Both the position numbers and the translations under genes were made by a program. A stretch of DNA of 64,000 nt from Fertoeibacter niger (GTDB lineage: Bacteria > Pseudomonadota > Alphaproteobacteria > Rhodobacterales > Rhodobacteraceae), in the NCBI RefSeq assembly GCF_009380135.2, contig NZ_WHUT02000003.1:1-64000 (forward strand), read 5' to 3'. The notes under the pieces were generated by a model, which was not told where the DNA came from, did not search any database, and saw only the letters and a program-made list of their open reading frames with translations. This document shows, one piece after another, positions 43,894 to 54,406 of the stretch; position 1 is the first letter of the stretch; each line of letters starts with the position of its first letter.

Positions 43894-45021
43894 TCAAAGC
43901 ACCGCATCCACCACCCGGCGCAAACGCTCCAGCGTGCCCGCCACATCGGTCAGCTTGTCCAGCCCGAACAGCCCCAGCCGGAAGGTGCGGAACGCCGCCC
44001 CTTCCCCCACCTGCAACGGCACACCGGCGGCAATCTGCATGCCCTGGGCCAGAAACTTCTTGCCGTTCTGCACCTCGGGGTCGTCGGTATAGCTGACCAC
44101 GACACCCGGCGCACCAAAACCCTCTGCCGCCACCGACACCACACCCTTGCCCGCCAGCATCGCGCGTACGCCATTGCCCAGTTCCCATTGCGCGGCCTTC
44201 AGCGCGACAAAGCCCAGATCGCGGGTTTCCTGCATCGCATCCCGAAAGCCCAGCAAGGCATCGGTGGGCATCGTGGCATGATAGGCATGCCCGCCACCCT
44301 CATAGGCCGCCATGATGCCGCGCCATTTCTTCAGGTCGATGGCAAAGCTGTTCGAGGTGGTCTCAGCCAGCCGCGCCGCGGCCCGCGCCGACAGCATCAC
44401 CAGCCCCGCCGAGGGCGAGGCCGACCAGCCCTTCTGCGGGGCCGAGATCAGCACATCCACCCCCGTGGCCGCCATATCCACCCAGACCGCCCCGCTTGCA
44501 ATGCAATCCAGCACCAAAAGCGCCCCCACCGCATGCGCCGCCGCCGCCATGGCCGCGATATAGTCATCCGGCAGGATCAACCCTGCACTGGTCTCCACAT
44601 GCGGGGCGAACACCACATCGGGCCGCGCCTCATGGATCGCCGCCACCACTTCGGCAATCGGCGGCGGCGCATAGGGCGCACGCGGGTCGTTGCCGGTCTG
44701 CCGCGCCATCACCACCGTCGTCTGCCCGGCAAAGCCGCCCGCCTCGAATATCTGGCTCCAGCGGTAGGAAAACCAGCCGTTCCGTACGATCAGCGCATGG
44801 CCACCGCTGGCAAACTGCCGTGCGACCGCCTCCATAGCATAGGTGCCGCCCCCCGGCACCAGCGCCACGGCATCCGCCGCATAGACCTCGCGCAACAGGG
44901 CCGAGATGTCGCGCATCACCCCCTGAAACCGCGCCGACATGTGGTTCAGCGAACGGTCGGTGAAAACCACCGAAAACTCCATCAACCCGTCAGGATCGAT
45001 ATTCTGGTGCAAGGCGTTCAT
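43894..45021 (-). CDS. class V PLP aminotransferase, alanine/serine-glyoxylate type (375 aa)
   Basis: ALVPGGGTYAMEAVARQF (53-70), FAPHVETSAG (138-147), LDCIASGAVWVDMAATGVDV and the PLP lysine Lys197 in SAPQKGWSASPSAG are the class V landmarks. Members transaminate glyoxylate, phosphoserine or 2-aminoethylphosphonate. GGGAGG precedes the ATG at 45021. No pathway genes are adjacent, so the substrate remains open. Confidence 0.82.
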   Translation of the reverse strand: MNALHQNIDPDGLMEFSVVFTDRSLNHMSARFQGVMRDISALLREVYAADAVALVPGGGTYAMEAVARQFASGGHALIVRNGWFSYRWSQIFEAGGFAGQTTVVMARQTGNDPRAPYAPPPIAEVVAAIHEARPDVVFAPHVETSAGLILPDDYIAAMAAAAHAVGALLVLDCIASGAVWVDMAATGVDVLISAPQKGWSASPSAGLVMLSARAAARLAETTSNSFAIDLKKWRGIMAAYEGGGHAYHATMPTDALLGFRDAMQETRDLGFVALKAAQWELGNGVRAMLAGKGVVSVAAEGFGAPGVVVSYTDDPEVQNGKKFLAQGMQIAAGVPLQVGEGAAFRTFRLGLFGLDKLTDVAGTLERLRRVVDAVL

Positions 45022-45144
45022 CGGCGGCTCCTCCCGGTTGCCCCCAAGAGATAGGGCATGTCCCCCCATCGTCGCCAGATGAAATCACCTTTCTCATGCT
45101 TTCTCATTGGCAAAAGCATCCTCGGGGGCGGGGTCCGGGGAGGG

Positions 45145-45270
45145 GGCAGACAGCCCCCTCCCCGGCGCTTGGCAAAAGGCGGGGTCGCAGGCAGACAGCC
45201 CCCTCCCCGGCGCTTGGCAACGGGCGGGGTCGTGGGCAGACCGCCCCCTCCCCGGCGCTCGGTGAAAGGA
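45145..45270. repeat. 45-bp tandem repeat, about 2.7 copies
   Basis: GGCAGACAGCCCCCTCCCCG starts units at 45145, 45190 and (with one change) 45235. The repeats sit between the aminotransferase and the Lrp genes. They look like slipped-strand intergenic repeats, with no coding frame. Confidence 0.8.
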
Positions 45271-45295
45271 CGAACTCCGTGAAAAGGCCCGCCGC

Positions 45296-45754
45296 CTATC
45301 CCAGCGGCCCCGGCCGCCGCTCTTCGGTCAGCAGCACATTGGCCTCCACCTGCCCGATGCCCGGCAGCGTCATGATCCGCCGCCGCAGCACCCTTTCGAA
45401 ATCGGCGATGTCGCGGGCGACCACGCGCAGGCGATAGTCGAACAGCCCCAGCACATGCTGCACCACCTGCACCTCCGGTATCGCCGTTACCGCGCGCTCG
45501 AAATCCTCCAGGCTGACGCGGCCCTTGGTGGCCAGCTTCACCCCCAGAAACACCGTCACGCCAAAGCCCAGTGCCGCACGGTCCACCACCAGCCTGCGGC
45601 CCGCCAGTATCCCCGCCTCCTCCAACCGCCGCACGCGCCGCCATGTGGCGGGCTGCGACAGGCCGAAACGCCGCCCCAGCGCGCCCGCCGACAGCGTGGC
45701 ATCCAGCGACAGGGCACGCAACAGGGCGCGGTCGGTATCGTCAAGGTCGATCAT
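45296..45754 (-). CDS. Lrp/AsnC-family regulator 1 (152 aa)
   Basis: DDTDRALLRALSLDATLS and LGRRFGLSQPATWRRVRRLE form the AsnC helix-turn-helix; the C-terminal RAM/AsnC domain follows (QVVQHVLGLFDYRLRVVARD). It probably binds an amino acid and acts as an oligomer. The ATG at 45754 is chosen over upstream codons. It is the second of two adjacent paralogs and lies close behind regulator 2 in the same direction. Confidence 0.88.
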   Translation of the reverse strand: MIDLDDTDRALLRALSLDATLSAGALGRRFGLSQPATWRRVRRLEEAGILAGRRLVVDRAALGFGVTVFLGVKLATKGRVSLEDFERAVTAIPEVQVVQHVLGLFDYRLRVVARDIADFERVLRRRIMTLPGIGQVEANVLLTEERRPGPLG

Positions 45755-45767
45755 GGCTGGCCTTTCA

Positions 45768-47376
<1,609 letters not shown>

Positions 47377-47402
47377 TCTTCCGCCACGCGAATGAAAAAT
47401 TC

Positions 47403-47430
47403 AGGGCGCAGTAGTGGATTGCTGCGCCCT
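47403..47430 (+). terminator. hairpin after ilvC
   Basis: AGGGCGCAG and CTGCGCCCT form a 9-bp stem around ten bases. Only weak T-richness follows. Confidence 0.5.
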
Positions 47431-47551
47431 CATGAATGTTTGGTGTCCTCTTGAAAAGCACACCAGATAACCCTACAGTTTAACAATAAACTGAGCGGAA
47501 ACAGCGAAATCATGATAATTCACAAATTTCAATTAAAACTAGGTAAAATCA

Positions 47552-48310
47552 ATGCTTGAGCGTTTACATTCGACGATGCGTCGCCTCACTGGAAGCATAA
47601 TGCATGCACTACGGCAGCAGGATGAAAGCCACGATCATGACAGGATCCTTACACCATTATCTAAACATATAGTTTCAAAGATCATATTGGAAAAAGACCC
47701 AGCAAAACGATACGATTTTATCAAGAACTACTATGACTACGCACGCAAAGAAATCGAGCGCGAAGACGATATAACCTACAAGAGACTGAATCTCACTCTG
47801 ATTTTTCAAGGATTCATTATCACCTCCTTCGCACTAATGGTCAACGAGCTAATGAAGACACCTGCCGACCTTGACTACTTAAACTTTTTCGCACGCCTTT
47901 CCTTTATTTGCGCCATTTCCATCCTCGGAGCTTCGCTTGCTTTTTTTTCCTTCAGGAGTGTGGAGTCGTCACGACGCTCGCTCCTCTGGGCCAAAGATCA
48001 ATGGGTGATCTTTAACCGGATAAATGACATGCCCTACCCCAGCCTTTTCCCGCAACTAACAAAGAGGTCAAATTGGCACAGCTATGAGCCAACACATGAT
48101 GGTGAAAGAAAGCAATTAACCGACGCAGAACTCGAAGGAGACAGTTATTTTAGCAAAGGGGCTCAATGGCGCTCATATAAAGACGAAGGTTGGGACTTCG
48201 CCCTTGCTATACCATCCCCTCTAATCCTTTTCTGGTTGACCATGATATCAATCACATCCGGCCTTTTCATGCTCAATGCGGGAAAAAACACTCTTCAATA
48301 CATATTCTAA
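47552..48310 (+). CDS. three-span membrane protein in an AT-richer insertion (252 aa)
   Basis: Charged residues fill the first 78 positions (DPAKRYDFIKNYYDYARKEI). Hydrophobic spans are at about 80-97 (NLTLIFQGFIITSFALMV), 112-134 (FFARLSFICAISILGASLAF) and 219-241 (AIPSPLILFWLTMISITSGL), with a long soluble loop between the last two (FNRINDMPYPSLFPQLTKRS). No family is recognised; the paired spans resemble SLATT- or RipA-like membrane proteins only in outline. Codon use and GC are lower than the neighbours, and the gene lies between two copies of the ilvC 3' end, so it is a horizontal acquisition. Confidence 0.6.
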   Translation: MLERLHSTMRRLTGSIMHALRQQDESHDHDRILTPLSKHIVSKIILEKDPAKRYDFIKNYYDYARKEIEREDDITYKRLNLTLIFQGFIITSFALMVNELMKTPADLDYLNFFARLSFICAISILGASLAFFSFRSVESSRRSLLWAKDQWVIFNRINDMPYPSLFPQLTKRSNWHSYEPTHDGERKQLTDAELEGDSYFSKGAQWRSYKDEGWDFALAIPSPLILFWLTMISITSGLFMLNAGKNTLQYIF

Positions 48311-48339
48311 ATTTCCGAGACATGTTTTATCAATTGAGT

Positions 48340-48447
48340 ACCCGCCGCATCAACGGTAAACACCAGATCGAACTGCTGATCGAGTAGCTGCGCGCGATGA
48401 TGCCGTGGATTTCCAAAGGCAAGATGGTGGACCGCGCGCGGAACTGA
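48340..48447 (+). pseudogene. ilvC: decayed second copy of the ilvC 3' end (108 bp)
   Basis: These 108 bp align without gaps to the last 108 bp of ilvC (47269-47376), differing at 19 positions. Read in the ilvC frame, it contains an in-frame TAG in the middle, so it is non-functional. It keeps GC-rich native-style codons at the end (CGC GCG CGG) and is followed by a strong terminator. It is probably the original gene end displaced by the insertion. Confidence 0.85.
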
Positions 48448-48467
48448 TTTTCACGCGACCAAATAGA

Positions 48468-48491
48468 ACAGGCGCCCCGGGGGGCGCCTGT
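48468..48491 (+). terminator. strong terminator, probably the original ilvC terminator
   Basis: ACAGGCGCCCC and GGGGCGCCTGT form an 11-bp perfect stem, 20 bp after the decayed ilvC tail. Confidence 0.7.
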
Positions 48492-48544
48492 ATTCACTTT
48501 GAGCATCGGGTCTCCACCCCTCCCAGCCGTTCCGCGTCAGCGGG

Positions 48545-48757
48545 TCATTCCAGCAAGGGCCGCACATGGCGGCGCTGTTCGGCCAGCGGCAGCAGAAACG
48601 CCACGCCACCCTGCGGGCCATCCTTGGCCAGCGTCGATTTTGGCGCATGCGGGTCATGCCGCCGCTCTTCAACCCTCGCCTTGCTGGCAAGGGAAAGAAC
48701 GCTGACCGCCAGAATGGTGAACAGCGACAGGAACGGGACGAGCCAGGAAAAATCCAT
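48545..48757 (-). CDS. small single-span membrane protein (70 aa)
   Basis: A strong GGAGG lies five bases before the ATG at 48757. Residues 5-24 are hydrophobic (WLVPFLSLFTILAVSVLSL) and the remainder is charged (KARVEERRHDPHAPKSTLAK). No family is recognised. The excellent ribosome site is the main evidence that it is translated. It is divergent from the photolyase gene. Confidence 0.6.
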   Translation of the reverse strand: MDFSWLVPFLSLFTILAVSVLSLASKARVEERRHDPHAPKSTLAKDGPQGGVAFLLPLAEQRRHVRPLLE

Positions 48758-48886
48758 TGTAGCCTCCATGCGGTTGATTGCCGGGGCAACGCCCGCAGGT
48801 CGCCGCGGGTTCCCTGGCGCCGGCCCGCGACACATGCGCCCGCCTGCCCCCTTTACGAATCGCGCCGGGCGTTGCATCCATGTTCC

Positions 48887-50422
48887 ATGAATGTTCTCGT
48901 CTGGTTCAAACGTGATCTGCGGGTGGCCGACCATCCCGCGCTGGCCCATGCGGCGGCGCTGGGGGCGGTGTTGCCGCTGTATATCGTCGAGCCAGAGTAT
49001 TGGGCCTTGCCCGACACATCCGCCCGGCAGTGGGAGTTTGCCGCCGATTGTCTGGCCGATCTGCGCCGCCAGCTGGGCGGGCTGGGGGCGCCGCTGGTGT
49101 TGCGGGTGGGTGATGCGGTGCAAGTGCTGGAGAAGCTGTGCCGCGCGCAGAAGATCACCCGCATCGTCAGCCACGAGGAAACCGGCAACCTGTGGACCTA
49201 TGCGCGCGACCGGCGGGTGGCGGCCTGGGCGCGGGCTGCGGGCATCGGCTGGGACGAACTGCCGCAATCGGGCGTGGTGCGCAGGCTGGCCAGCCGCAAC
49301 GGCTGGGCCGCTGGCCGCGCGGCGTTCACCACCGCGGCGCAATCCGACCTGCCCGCCCTGCGCGCCGTGGCGGGGGTGGAGCCGGGCAGCATCCCCTCGG
49401 CCCGCGCCTTGCGGCTGGCCGATGACCCCTGCCCGCACCGGCAGGCGGGCGGGCGCGACAGCGGGCTTTTGCTGCTGGACAGTTTCCTGACCATCCGGGG
49501 CGAGCCATACCGCGCCGCCATGTCATCCCCGCTGACCGCTGAACGCGCCTGTTCGCGGATCAGCGCGCATCTCGCCTTGGGTGCCGTGTCGGGGCGCGAG
49601 GTGGCGCAGGCTACGACTGCCCGGCTGGCCGAGCGGCCGGGCGGGCGCTGGGGCGGTGCGCTGTCGAGTTTCCACAGCCGCCTCGCCTGGCGCGACCATT
49701 TCATGCAGAAGCTGGAGGATCAGCCGGGGATGGAGGTACGCTGCCTGCATAGCGCCGCCGAAACCCTGCGCCCGCGCGAGCCTGATGCCGCAAGGCTGCA
49801 CGCCTGGACCATGGGCGAAACCGGCCTGCCCTTTGTCGATGCCTGCATGCGCTATCTGACGGCGACCGGTTGGCTGAATTTCCGCATGCGGTCGATGCTG
49901 ATGGCGGTGGCGTCCTACCACCTGTGGCTGGACTGGCGGGCCACCGGGCCGGTGCTGGCGCGGCGGTTCACCGATTACGAGCCGGGCATCCACTGGCCGC
50001 AGGTGCAGATGCAGTCGGGCACCACCGGCATCAACACGATCCGCATCTACAACCCGGTGAAACAGGGGCTGGAGCAGGATCCGACCGGGGCCTTTACCCG
50101 CCGCTGGGTGCCCGAACTGGCCCCAGTGCCCGACATGTTCCTGCAAGAGCCGTGGAAATGGCCGGGCGCGCAAAGCCTGCTGGGCCGCCGCTACCCCGAG
50201 CCTGTGGTGGATGTGGTGGCGGCGGCGCGTGTGGCGCGCGATCTGGCCTGGGGCCTGCGCCGCAAGCCCGGATTTCACGACGAGGCGGCAGAGGTGGTTG
50301 AACGCCACGCCAGCCGCGCGGGCGATACCGGATTTGCGCAGGGGGGTTTCGAGAATGACCGCGCTCGCATGGCCCGCCGCCCCCGCCCCGTGGCGGCGGG
50401 GCAGCTGAGCTTTGACCTCTGA
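48887..50422 (+). CDS. phrB: FAD-binding photolyase/cryptochrome family protein (511 aa)
   Basis: The antenna-binding front MNVLVWFKRDLRVADHPALA is typical, and the FAD-binding half contains WGGALSSFHSRLAWRDHFMQ, FVDACMRYLTATGWLNFRMR and GTTGINTIRIYNPVKQG. It would repair UV dimers with light or act as a blue-light receptor; the subfamily (CPD photolyase or a cryptochrome) is not settled by eye. It overlaps the DUF2256 gene, which commonly accompanies photolyase-like genes. Confidence 0.85.
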   Translation: MNVLVWFKRDLRVADHPALAHAAALGAVLPLYIVEPEYWALPDTSARQWEFAADCLADLRRQLGGLGAPLVLRVGDAVQVLEKLCRAQKITRIVSHEETGNLWTYARDRRVAAWARAAGIGWDELPQSGVVRRLASRNGWAAGRAAFTTAAQSDLPALRAVAGVEPGSIPSARALRLADDPCPHRQAGGRDSGLLLLDSFLTIRGEPYRAAMSSPLTAERACSRISAHLALGAVSGREVAQATTARLAERPGGRWGGALSSFHSRLAWRDHFMQKLEDQPGMEVRCLHSAAETLRPREPDAARLHAWTMGETGLPFVDACMRYLTATGWLNFRMRSMLMAVASYHLWLDWRATGPVLARRFTDYEPGIHWPQVQMQSGTTGINTIRIYNPVKQGLEQDPTGAFTRRWVPELAPVPDMFLQEPWKWPGAQSLLGRRYPEPVVDVVAAARVARDLAWGLRRKPGFHDEAAEVVERHASRAGDTGFAQGGFENDRARMARRPRPVAAGQLSFDL

Positions 50423-50583
50423 TGGCCAAGATGATCCGCAAGGGCGACCTGCCCACGAAAACCTGCGCCACCTGCGGGCGGCCCTTTGCCTGGCGCAAGG
50501 CCTGGGCGAAAGTGTGGGACGAGGTGAAATACTGCTCGGACCGCTGCCGGGGGGCAAAGGGCAAGCCGGACAGCAAAACTTGA
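50422..50583 (+). CDS. DUF2256 zinc-ribbon-like protein (53 aa)
   Basis: Two cysteine pairs (CATCGRPFAWRKAW and YCSDRCRGAKG) are the DUF2256 hallmark and look like a small metal-binding fold. The ATG overlaps the photolyase stop (TGATGG), so they are co-translated. The biochemical role is unknown; repeated pairing with photolyase genes in other genomes suggests a partner function. Confidence 0.82.
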   Translation: MAKMIRKGDLPTKTCATCGRPFAWRKAWAKVWDEVKYCSDRCRGAKGKPDSKT

Positions 50584-50603
50584 GGCGGAGGGCTGTCTGC
50601 CCC

Positions 50604-50640
50604 CCGTGCCCCCCGAGGATACTTGTCTCTGGAAAGAGGG
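50604..50640. repeat. GAGGATACTT intergenic repeat
   Basis: CCCCCCGAGGATACTTGTCT, then CTGGAAAGAGGG. It is a diverged copy of the GGGGATATTT repeat seen at 27009, 54340 and 55976. Confidence 0.45.
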
Positions 50641-50692
50641 CAAGGGCCCGCCCGTCACGCGGCTGGATGTCAGCATGGCAAGACGAGCCAGC

Positions 50693-51172
50693 TTACAGCC
50701 CCTGCGCCACGCCCTCCAGCTGCACGGCCACAGCGCCCCAGCCTTCGTGAAAGCCCATCTCGGCGTGCTGCTTTGCCGACTCGGGCTTGCCGTGCATGGC
50801 GCGGGCGGTATAGCGTGTGCCGCCATCCTCGGCTGTAAAGGTCAGCATGGCGGTAAAGCCCAGGCCCGGTTCCGCCACCGGGCGGAACCCGGCCTCAAGC
50901 GTGTCGGTGAACACCAGCAGACGCTCCGGCTCCACCGCCAGAAAACAGCCGTCACTGGCGTGGTCCACCCCGTCAATCACCATCACGGTGTAGAACCGGC
51001 CGCCGGGCCTGACATCCATGATCGCTTCGCGCGTCACAACCGGATGCGGGGTGAACCAGCGTTTCAGAAGTTCCGGTTCTGTCCAGCAGCGCCAGACTTT
51101 TGCGGGCGGCGCTTTCAGCAGCCGGGTCAGTTCAAGGTCAAGCTCAGGGTTGAGCGGGGTCATCGTCGTCAT
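50693..51172 (-). CDS. SRPBCC/AHSA1-domain protein (159 aa)
   Basis: The START-like fold begins DLELTRLLKAPPAKVWRCWT and continues with LLKRWFTPHPVVTREAIMDV and GWGAVAVQLEGVA, the AHSA1/activator-of-Hsp90-like pattern. Such proteins usually bind small hydrophobic molecules. It overlaps the upstream ArsR gene by 29 bp, a pairing very common in proteobacteria, and may be its effector or regulatory partner. Ligand unknown. Confidence 0.85.
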   Translation of the reverse strand: MTTMTPLNPELDLELTRLLKAPPAKVWRCWTEPELLKRWFTPHPVVTREAIMDVRPGGRFYTVMVIDGVDHASDGCFLAVEPERLLVFTDTLEAGFRPVAEPGLGFTAMLTFTAEDGGTRYTARAMHGKPESAKQHAEMGFHEGWGAVAVQLEGVAQGL

Positions 51173-51497
51173 CCTCCAGTTCCAGCAGCAGCGCCTCCAG
51201 CCGGTCGGTGCGCCCTTCCCACAGCCGCCGCTGCGCGGCCAGCCAATGTTCCACCTGCGCCAGCGCATCCGGGCGGGCGTGGCACAGGCGCACCCGGCCC
51301 GTTTTCACGCTGCCGATCAGCGCGGCCTCTTCCAGCACCGCCAGATGCCGCAGCACCGTGGGCAGGGCCAGCCCCGTGGGTTCGGCCAGCGCCGAGACGG
51401 GCACCGGCCCATCGGCCAGCCGCGCAAGAATAGCCCGGCGCGTCGGATCGGCCAGCGCGTGAAAGATGCGGGTCAGGTCGGACGCATGATAGGCCAT
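51144..51497 (-). CDS. ArsR-family transcriptional regulator (117 aa)
   Basis: FHALADPTRRAILARLADGP and LALPTVLRHLAVLEEAALIG are the ArsR winged helix; no conserved metal cysteine pair is visible, so it is a non-metal branch. The acidic end (ELEDDDDDPAQP) overlaps the SRPBCC gene. A palindrome CTTAGT-GATATG-ACTAAG lies about 41 bp upstream and is probably its own operator. It is divergent from glcB. Confidence 0.88.
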   Translation of the reverse strand: MAYHASDLTRIFHALADPTRRAILARLADGPVPVSALAEPTGLALPTVLRHLAVLEEAALIGSVKTGRVRLCHARPDALAQVEHWLAAQRRLWEGRTDRLEALLLELEDDDDDPAQP

Positions 51498-51537
51498 GCA
51501 GGAATGCACCACGAAGCGGCCCGCGATGCAACAAAAA

Positions 51538-51555
51538 CTTAGTGATATGACTAAG
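51538..51555. promoter_or_regulatory. operator-like palindrome CTTAGT-GATATG-ACTAAG
   Basis: A perfect 6-bp palindrome with a 6-bp centre in the arsR upstream region, as expected for autoregulation by the ArsR protein. Confidence 0.5.
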
Positions 51556-51694
51556 CTTTGCGCACTTGCTGGCAAAGCCGAAAGGTGATGTTGCGCGCGA
51601 TTGGTAATGCAGGCTGACCAATTCCATTGCCCTGCCCGCCGGATTCCCGTATTTGTGTGCCATTGCATACCCAGCCAGATCACGGGAGACCGCC

Positions 51695-53833
51695 ATGACC
51701 GACCGCATCGCCAGACACGGGCTGCAGGTGAAACCCGCGCTGGTGGATTTCGTGGAAAACGCCGCTCTGCCCGGCCTGGCCGTCACGGCGGATGCGTTCT
51801 GGGCGGGACTTTCGGCGCTGGTGCATGAACTGGGGCCGCAGAACCGCGCGCTGCTGGCCAAGCGGGCGGCGTTGCAGGCCGAGATCGACCAATGGTATCA
51901 GGCGCGGCGCGGCCTGCCGCAAGACCCCGCCGCCACGCGGGAATTCCTGACCGAGATCGGCTATCTGGTGCCCGAGGGCCCCGATTTCACCATCACAACC
52001 GCGGGGGTTGACCCCGAGATCGCGCAAATCCCCGGCCCGCAACTGGTGGTGCCGGTGATGAACGCACGCTATGCGCTGAACGCCGCCAATGCGCGGTGGG
52101 GGTCGCTCTATGATGCGCTTTATGGCACCGACGCCTTGGGCGACCTGCCCGGCAAGGGCGGGTTTGACGCGGCGCGCGGCGCGCGGGTGGTGGCTTGGGG
52201 CCGGGCGTTTCTGGATGATGTGGTGCCATTGGCCACGGGCAGCCATGCGGCGGTGACGGGTTATGCCGTTGCGGGCGGTGCGCTGGTGCCCGCCCTGCGC
52301 GACCCCGCCCAATTCGCCGGCCACGCCGGGCCCGCCGATGCCCCCACCGCCATCGTGCTGGTGAACAACGGGCTGCACATCATCCTCGACATCCATGCCG
52401 ATCACCCGATCGGGCGCACCGACCCCGCGCATGTCGCCGATATCCGGCTGGAATCCGCGCTTTCGGCGATCATGGATTGCGAGGATTCGGTGGCGGCGGT
52501 GGATGCCGAGGACAAGGTGCTGGCCTATGCCAACTGGCTGGGGCTGATGAAGGGCGACCTGACCGAGGTGCTGGAAAAGAACGGCCACCGGATCACCCGC
52601 GCGCTGAACCCTGACCTAACCTTCACCGCCCCGGATGGTGGCACGCTGACGCTGAAAGCCCGCGCGCTGATGCTGGTGCGCAATGTGGGCCACCTGATGA
52701 CCAACCCCGCCATCCTTGACTGTGACGGGCAAGAGGTGGGCGAAGGGCTAATGGATGCGTTTGTCACCACGCTTTGCGCGATGCATGATCTGGCCAAATC
52801 GGGCGGGCTGCGCAACTCGGTGGCCGGATCGGTCTATGTGGTGAAACCCAAGATGCACGGGCCGGAAGAGGTGGCCTTTGCCGATGCCATCTTCAGCCGG
52901 GTGGAAACGGCGCTTGGCCTGCCGCCCAACACGGTAAAGCTGGGCATCATGGACGAGGAACGCCGCACCTCGGCCAACCTCAGGGAATGCATCCGCGCGG
53001 CCAGCGCCCGCGTGGCCTTCATCAACACCGGCTTCCTCGACCGCACGGGCGACGAGATTCATACCGCGATGGAGGCCGGGCCGATGGTGCCCAAGGGGCA
53101 GATGAAGGCACAGCCCTGGATCGCCGCCTATGAGGATCGCAACGTCGATATCGGCCTGGCCTGCGGGCTGAAGGGCCGCGCGCAGATCGGCAAGGGCATG
53201 TGGGCCATGCCCGACCTGATGGCGGATATGCTGAAAGCCAAGATCGCGCATCCAGAGGCCGGTGCCAGCTGCGCCTGGGTGCCCTCGCCCACCGCCGCCA
53301 CGTTGCATGCCACGCATTACCACCGCACCGATGTGGCCGCCCGGCAGTTGGCCATCGCCGCAGGCGGCCCCCGCGCCACGCTGGATGCGCTGCTGACCAT
53401 CCCGCTGGCCGAGGGCGCGAACTGGAGCGCCGAGCAGATTCAGGCCGAGGTGGAAAACAACGCGCAGGGCATTCTGGGCTATGTGGTGCGCTGGGTCGAT
53501 CAGGGGGTGGGATGCTCCAAGGTGCCCGACATCCATGATGTCGGCCTGATGGAGGACCGCGCCACCTGCCGCATTTCCGCGCAGGCGCTGGCGAACTGGT
53601 TGCACCACGGCGTCATCTCTGAACCGCAGGTCATGGCGGCGATGCAGAAGATGGCGCTGGTGGTTGACCGGCAGAATGCGGGCGATGCCGCCTATGTGCC
53701 GATGGCCCCGGCCTTTGATGGCCCCGCCTTTCTGGCCGCCTGCGATCTGGTGTTGCAGGGCCGCGCCCAGCCCTCGGGCTATACCGAACCCGTGCTGCAC
53801 GCCCGCCGCCTGCAAGCCAAGGCCGCCCGCTGA
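51695..53833 (+). CDS. glcB: malate synthase G (712 aa)
   Basis: It condenses glyoxylate and acetyl-CoA to malate. The single-chain G form is recognised by its length, the [14 protein letters not shown] block near 265, [20 protein letters not shown] near 385 and [20 protein letters not shown] near 450. GGGAG precedes the ATG. The glcG-like gene follows 21 bp later, as in glycolate-utilisation operons, though the glycolate oxidase genes are not in this window. Confidence 0.95.
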   Translation: MTDRIARHGLQVKPALVDFVENAALPGLAVTADAFWAGLSALVHELGPQNRALLAKRAALQAEIDQWYQARRGLPQDPAATREFLTEIGYLVPEGPDFTITTAGVDPEIAQIPGPQLVVPVMNARYALNAANARWGSLYDALYGTDALGDLPGKGGFDAARGARVVAWGRAFLDDVVPLATGSHAAVTGYAVAGGALVPALRDPAQFAGHAGPADAPTAIVLVNNGLHIILDIHADHPIGRTDPAHVADIRLESALSAIMDCEDSVAAVDAEDKVLAYANWLGLMKGDLTEVLEKNGHRITRALNPDLTFTAPDGGTLTLKARALMLVRNVGHLMTNPAILDCDGQEVGEGLMDAFVTTLCAMHDLAKSGGLRNSVAGSVYVVKPKMHGPEEVAFADAIFSRVETALGLPPNTVKLGIMDEERRTSANLRECIRAASARVAFINTGFLDRTGDEIHTAMEAGPMVPKGQMKAQPWIAAYEDRNVDIGLACGLKGRAQIGKGMWAMPDLMADMLKAKIAHPEAGASCAWVPSPTAATLHATHYHRTDVAARQLAIAAGGPRATLDALLTIPLAEGANWSAEQIQAEVENNAQGILGYVVRWVDQGVGCSKVPDIHDVGLMEDRATCRISAQALANWLHHGVISEPQVMAAMQKMALVVDRQNAGDAAYVPMAPAFDGPAFLAACDLVLQGRAQPSGYTEPVLHARRLQAKAAR

Positions 53834-53854
53834 CCCATTCTACCGGAGGATACC

Positions 53855-54277
53855 ATGCTGACATCCGCACTCGCCCGCAGCCTGCTTGATGCCACTCTGG
53901 CCCATGCGCAGCAAATGGGGTTGAAACCGCTGTCCGTCGTCGTGCTGGATGCGGGGGGCCACCCGGTTGCCTTCCTGCGGCAGGATGGCTCCAGCGCCGG
54001 GCGGTTCGAAGTGGCGCGCGGCAAGGCCTATGGCTGCGTCATGCTGGGCATCGGCGGTGCCGCGCAGAACAAGCGGGCCGAGGCGCAACCCTATTTCGTG
54101 CAGGCGATGAACGGCATCTACGATGGCCGCTTCGTGCCAGTGCAGGGCGGCGTGCTGATCCGCGATGCGGCAGGCACAGTGCTGGGCGCAGTCGGCGTCA
54201 CCGGCGACACATCTGAAAACGACGCGGCCTGCGCCGTGGCTGCGATCACGGCGGCGGGTCTGGTCGCCGAGGCCTGA
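53855..54277 (+). CDS. glcG: GlcG/HbpS-like heme-binding protein (140 aa)
   Basis: The GlcG/DUF336 signature VVVLDAGGHPVAFLRQDG, followed by FEVARGKAYGCVMLGIGG and GAVGVTGDTSENDAACAVAA, is complete. GGAGG sits five bases before the ATG. The family includes heme-sensing HbpS, but in glycolate operons its role is unknown. Co-transcription with glcB is likely. Confidence 0.88.
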   Translation: MLTSALARSLLDATLAHAQQMGLKPLSVVVLDAGGHPVAFLRQDGSSAGRFEVARGKAYGCVMLGIGGAAQNKRAEAQPYFVQAMNGIYDGRFVPVQGGVLIRDAAGTVLGAVGVTGDTSENDAACAVAAITAAGLVAEA

Positions 54278-54339
54278 GGTCGCGGCGCACAGACACGCTC
54301 CTGGTGCCACCATCTCGGCCCTGCGGGATTCTTGCTGGC

Positions 54340-54372
54340 CCAAATATCCCCGCCGGAGGCCTCCGCAGGGGC
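54340..54372. repeat. GGGGATATTT intergenic repeat (after glcG)
   Basis: Leftward GGCCTCCGGCGGGGATATTT followed by GGGCCAGCAAG. Nearly the same as 55976-56004. Confidence 0.6.
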
Positions 54373-54406
54373 CACCGTTGCCTTGGCCCGGTGCAATCGT
54401 GCCCCC

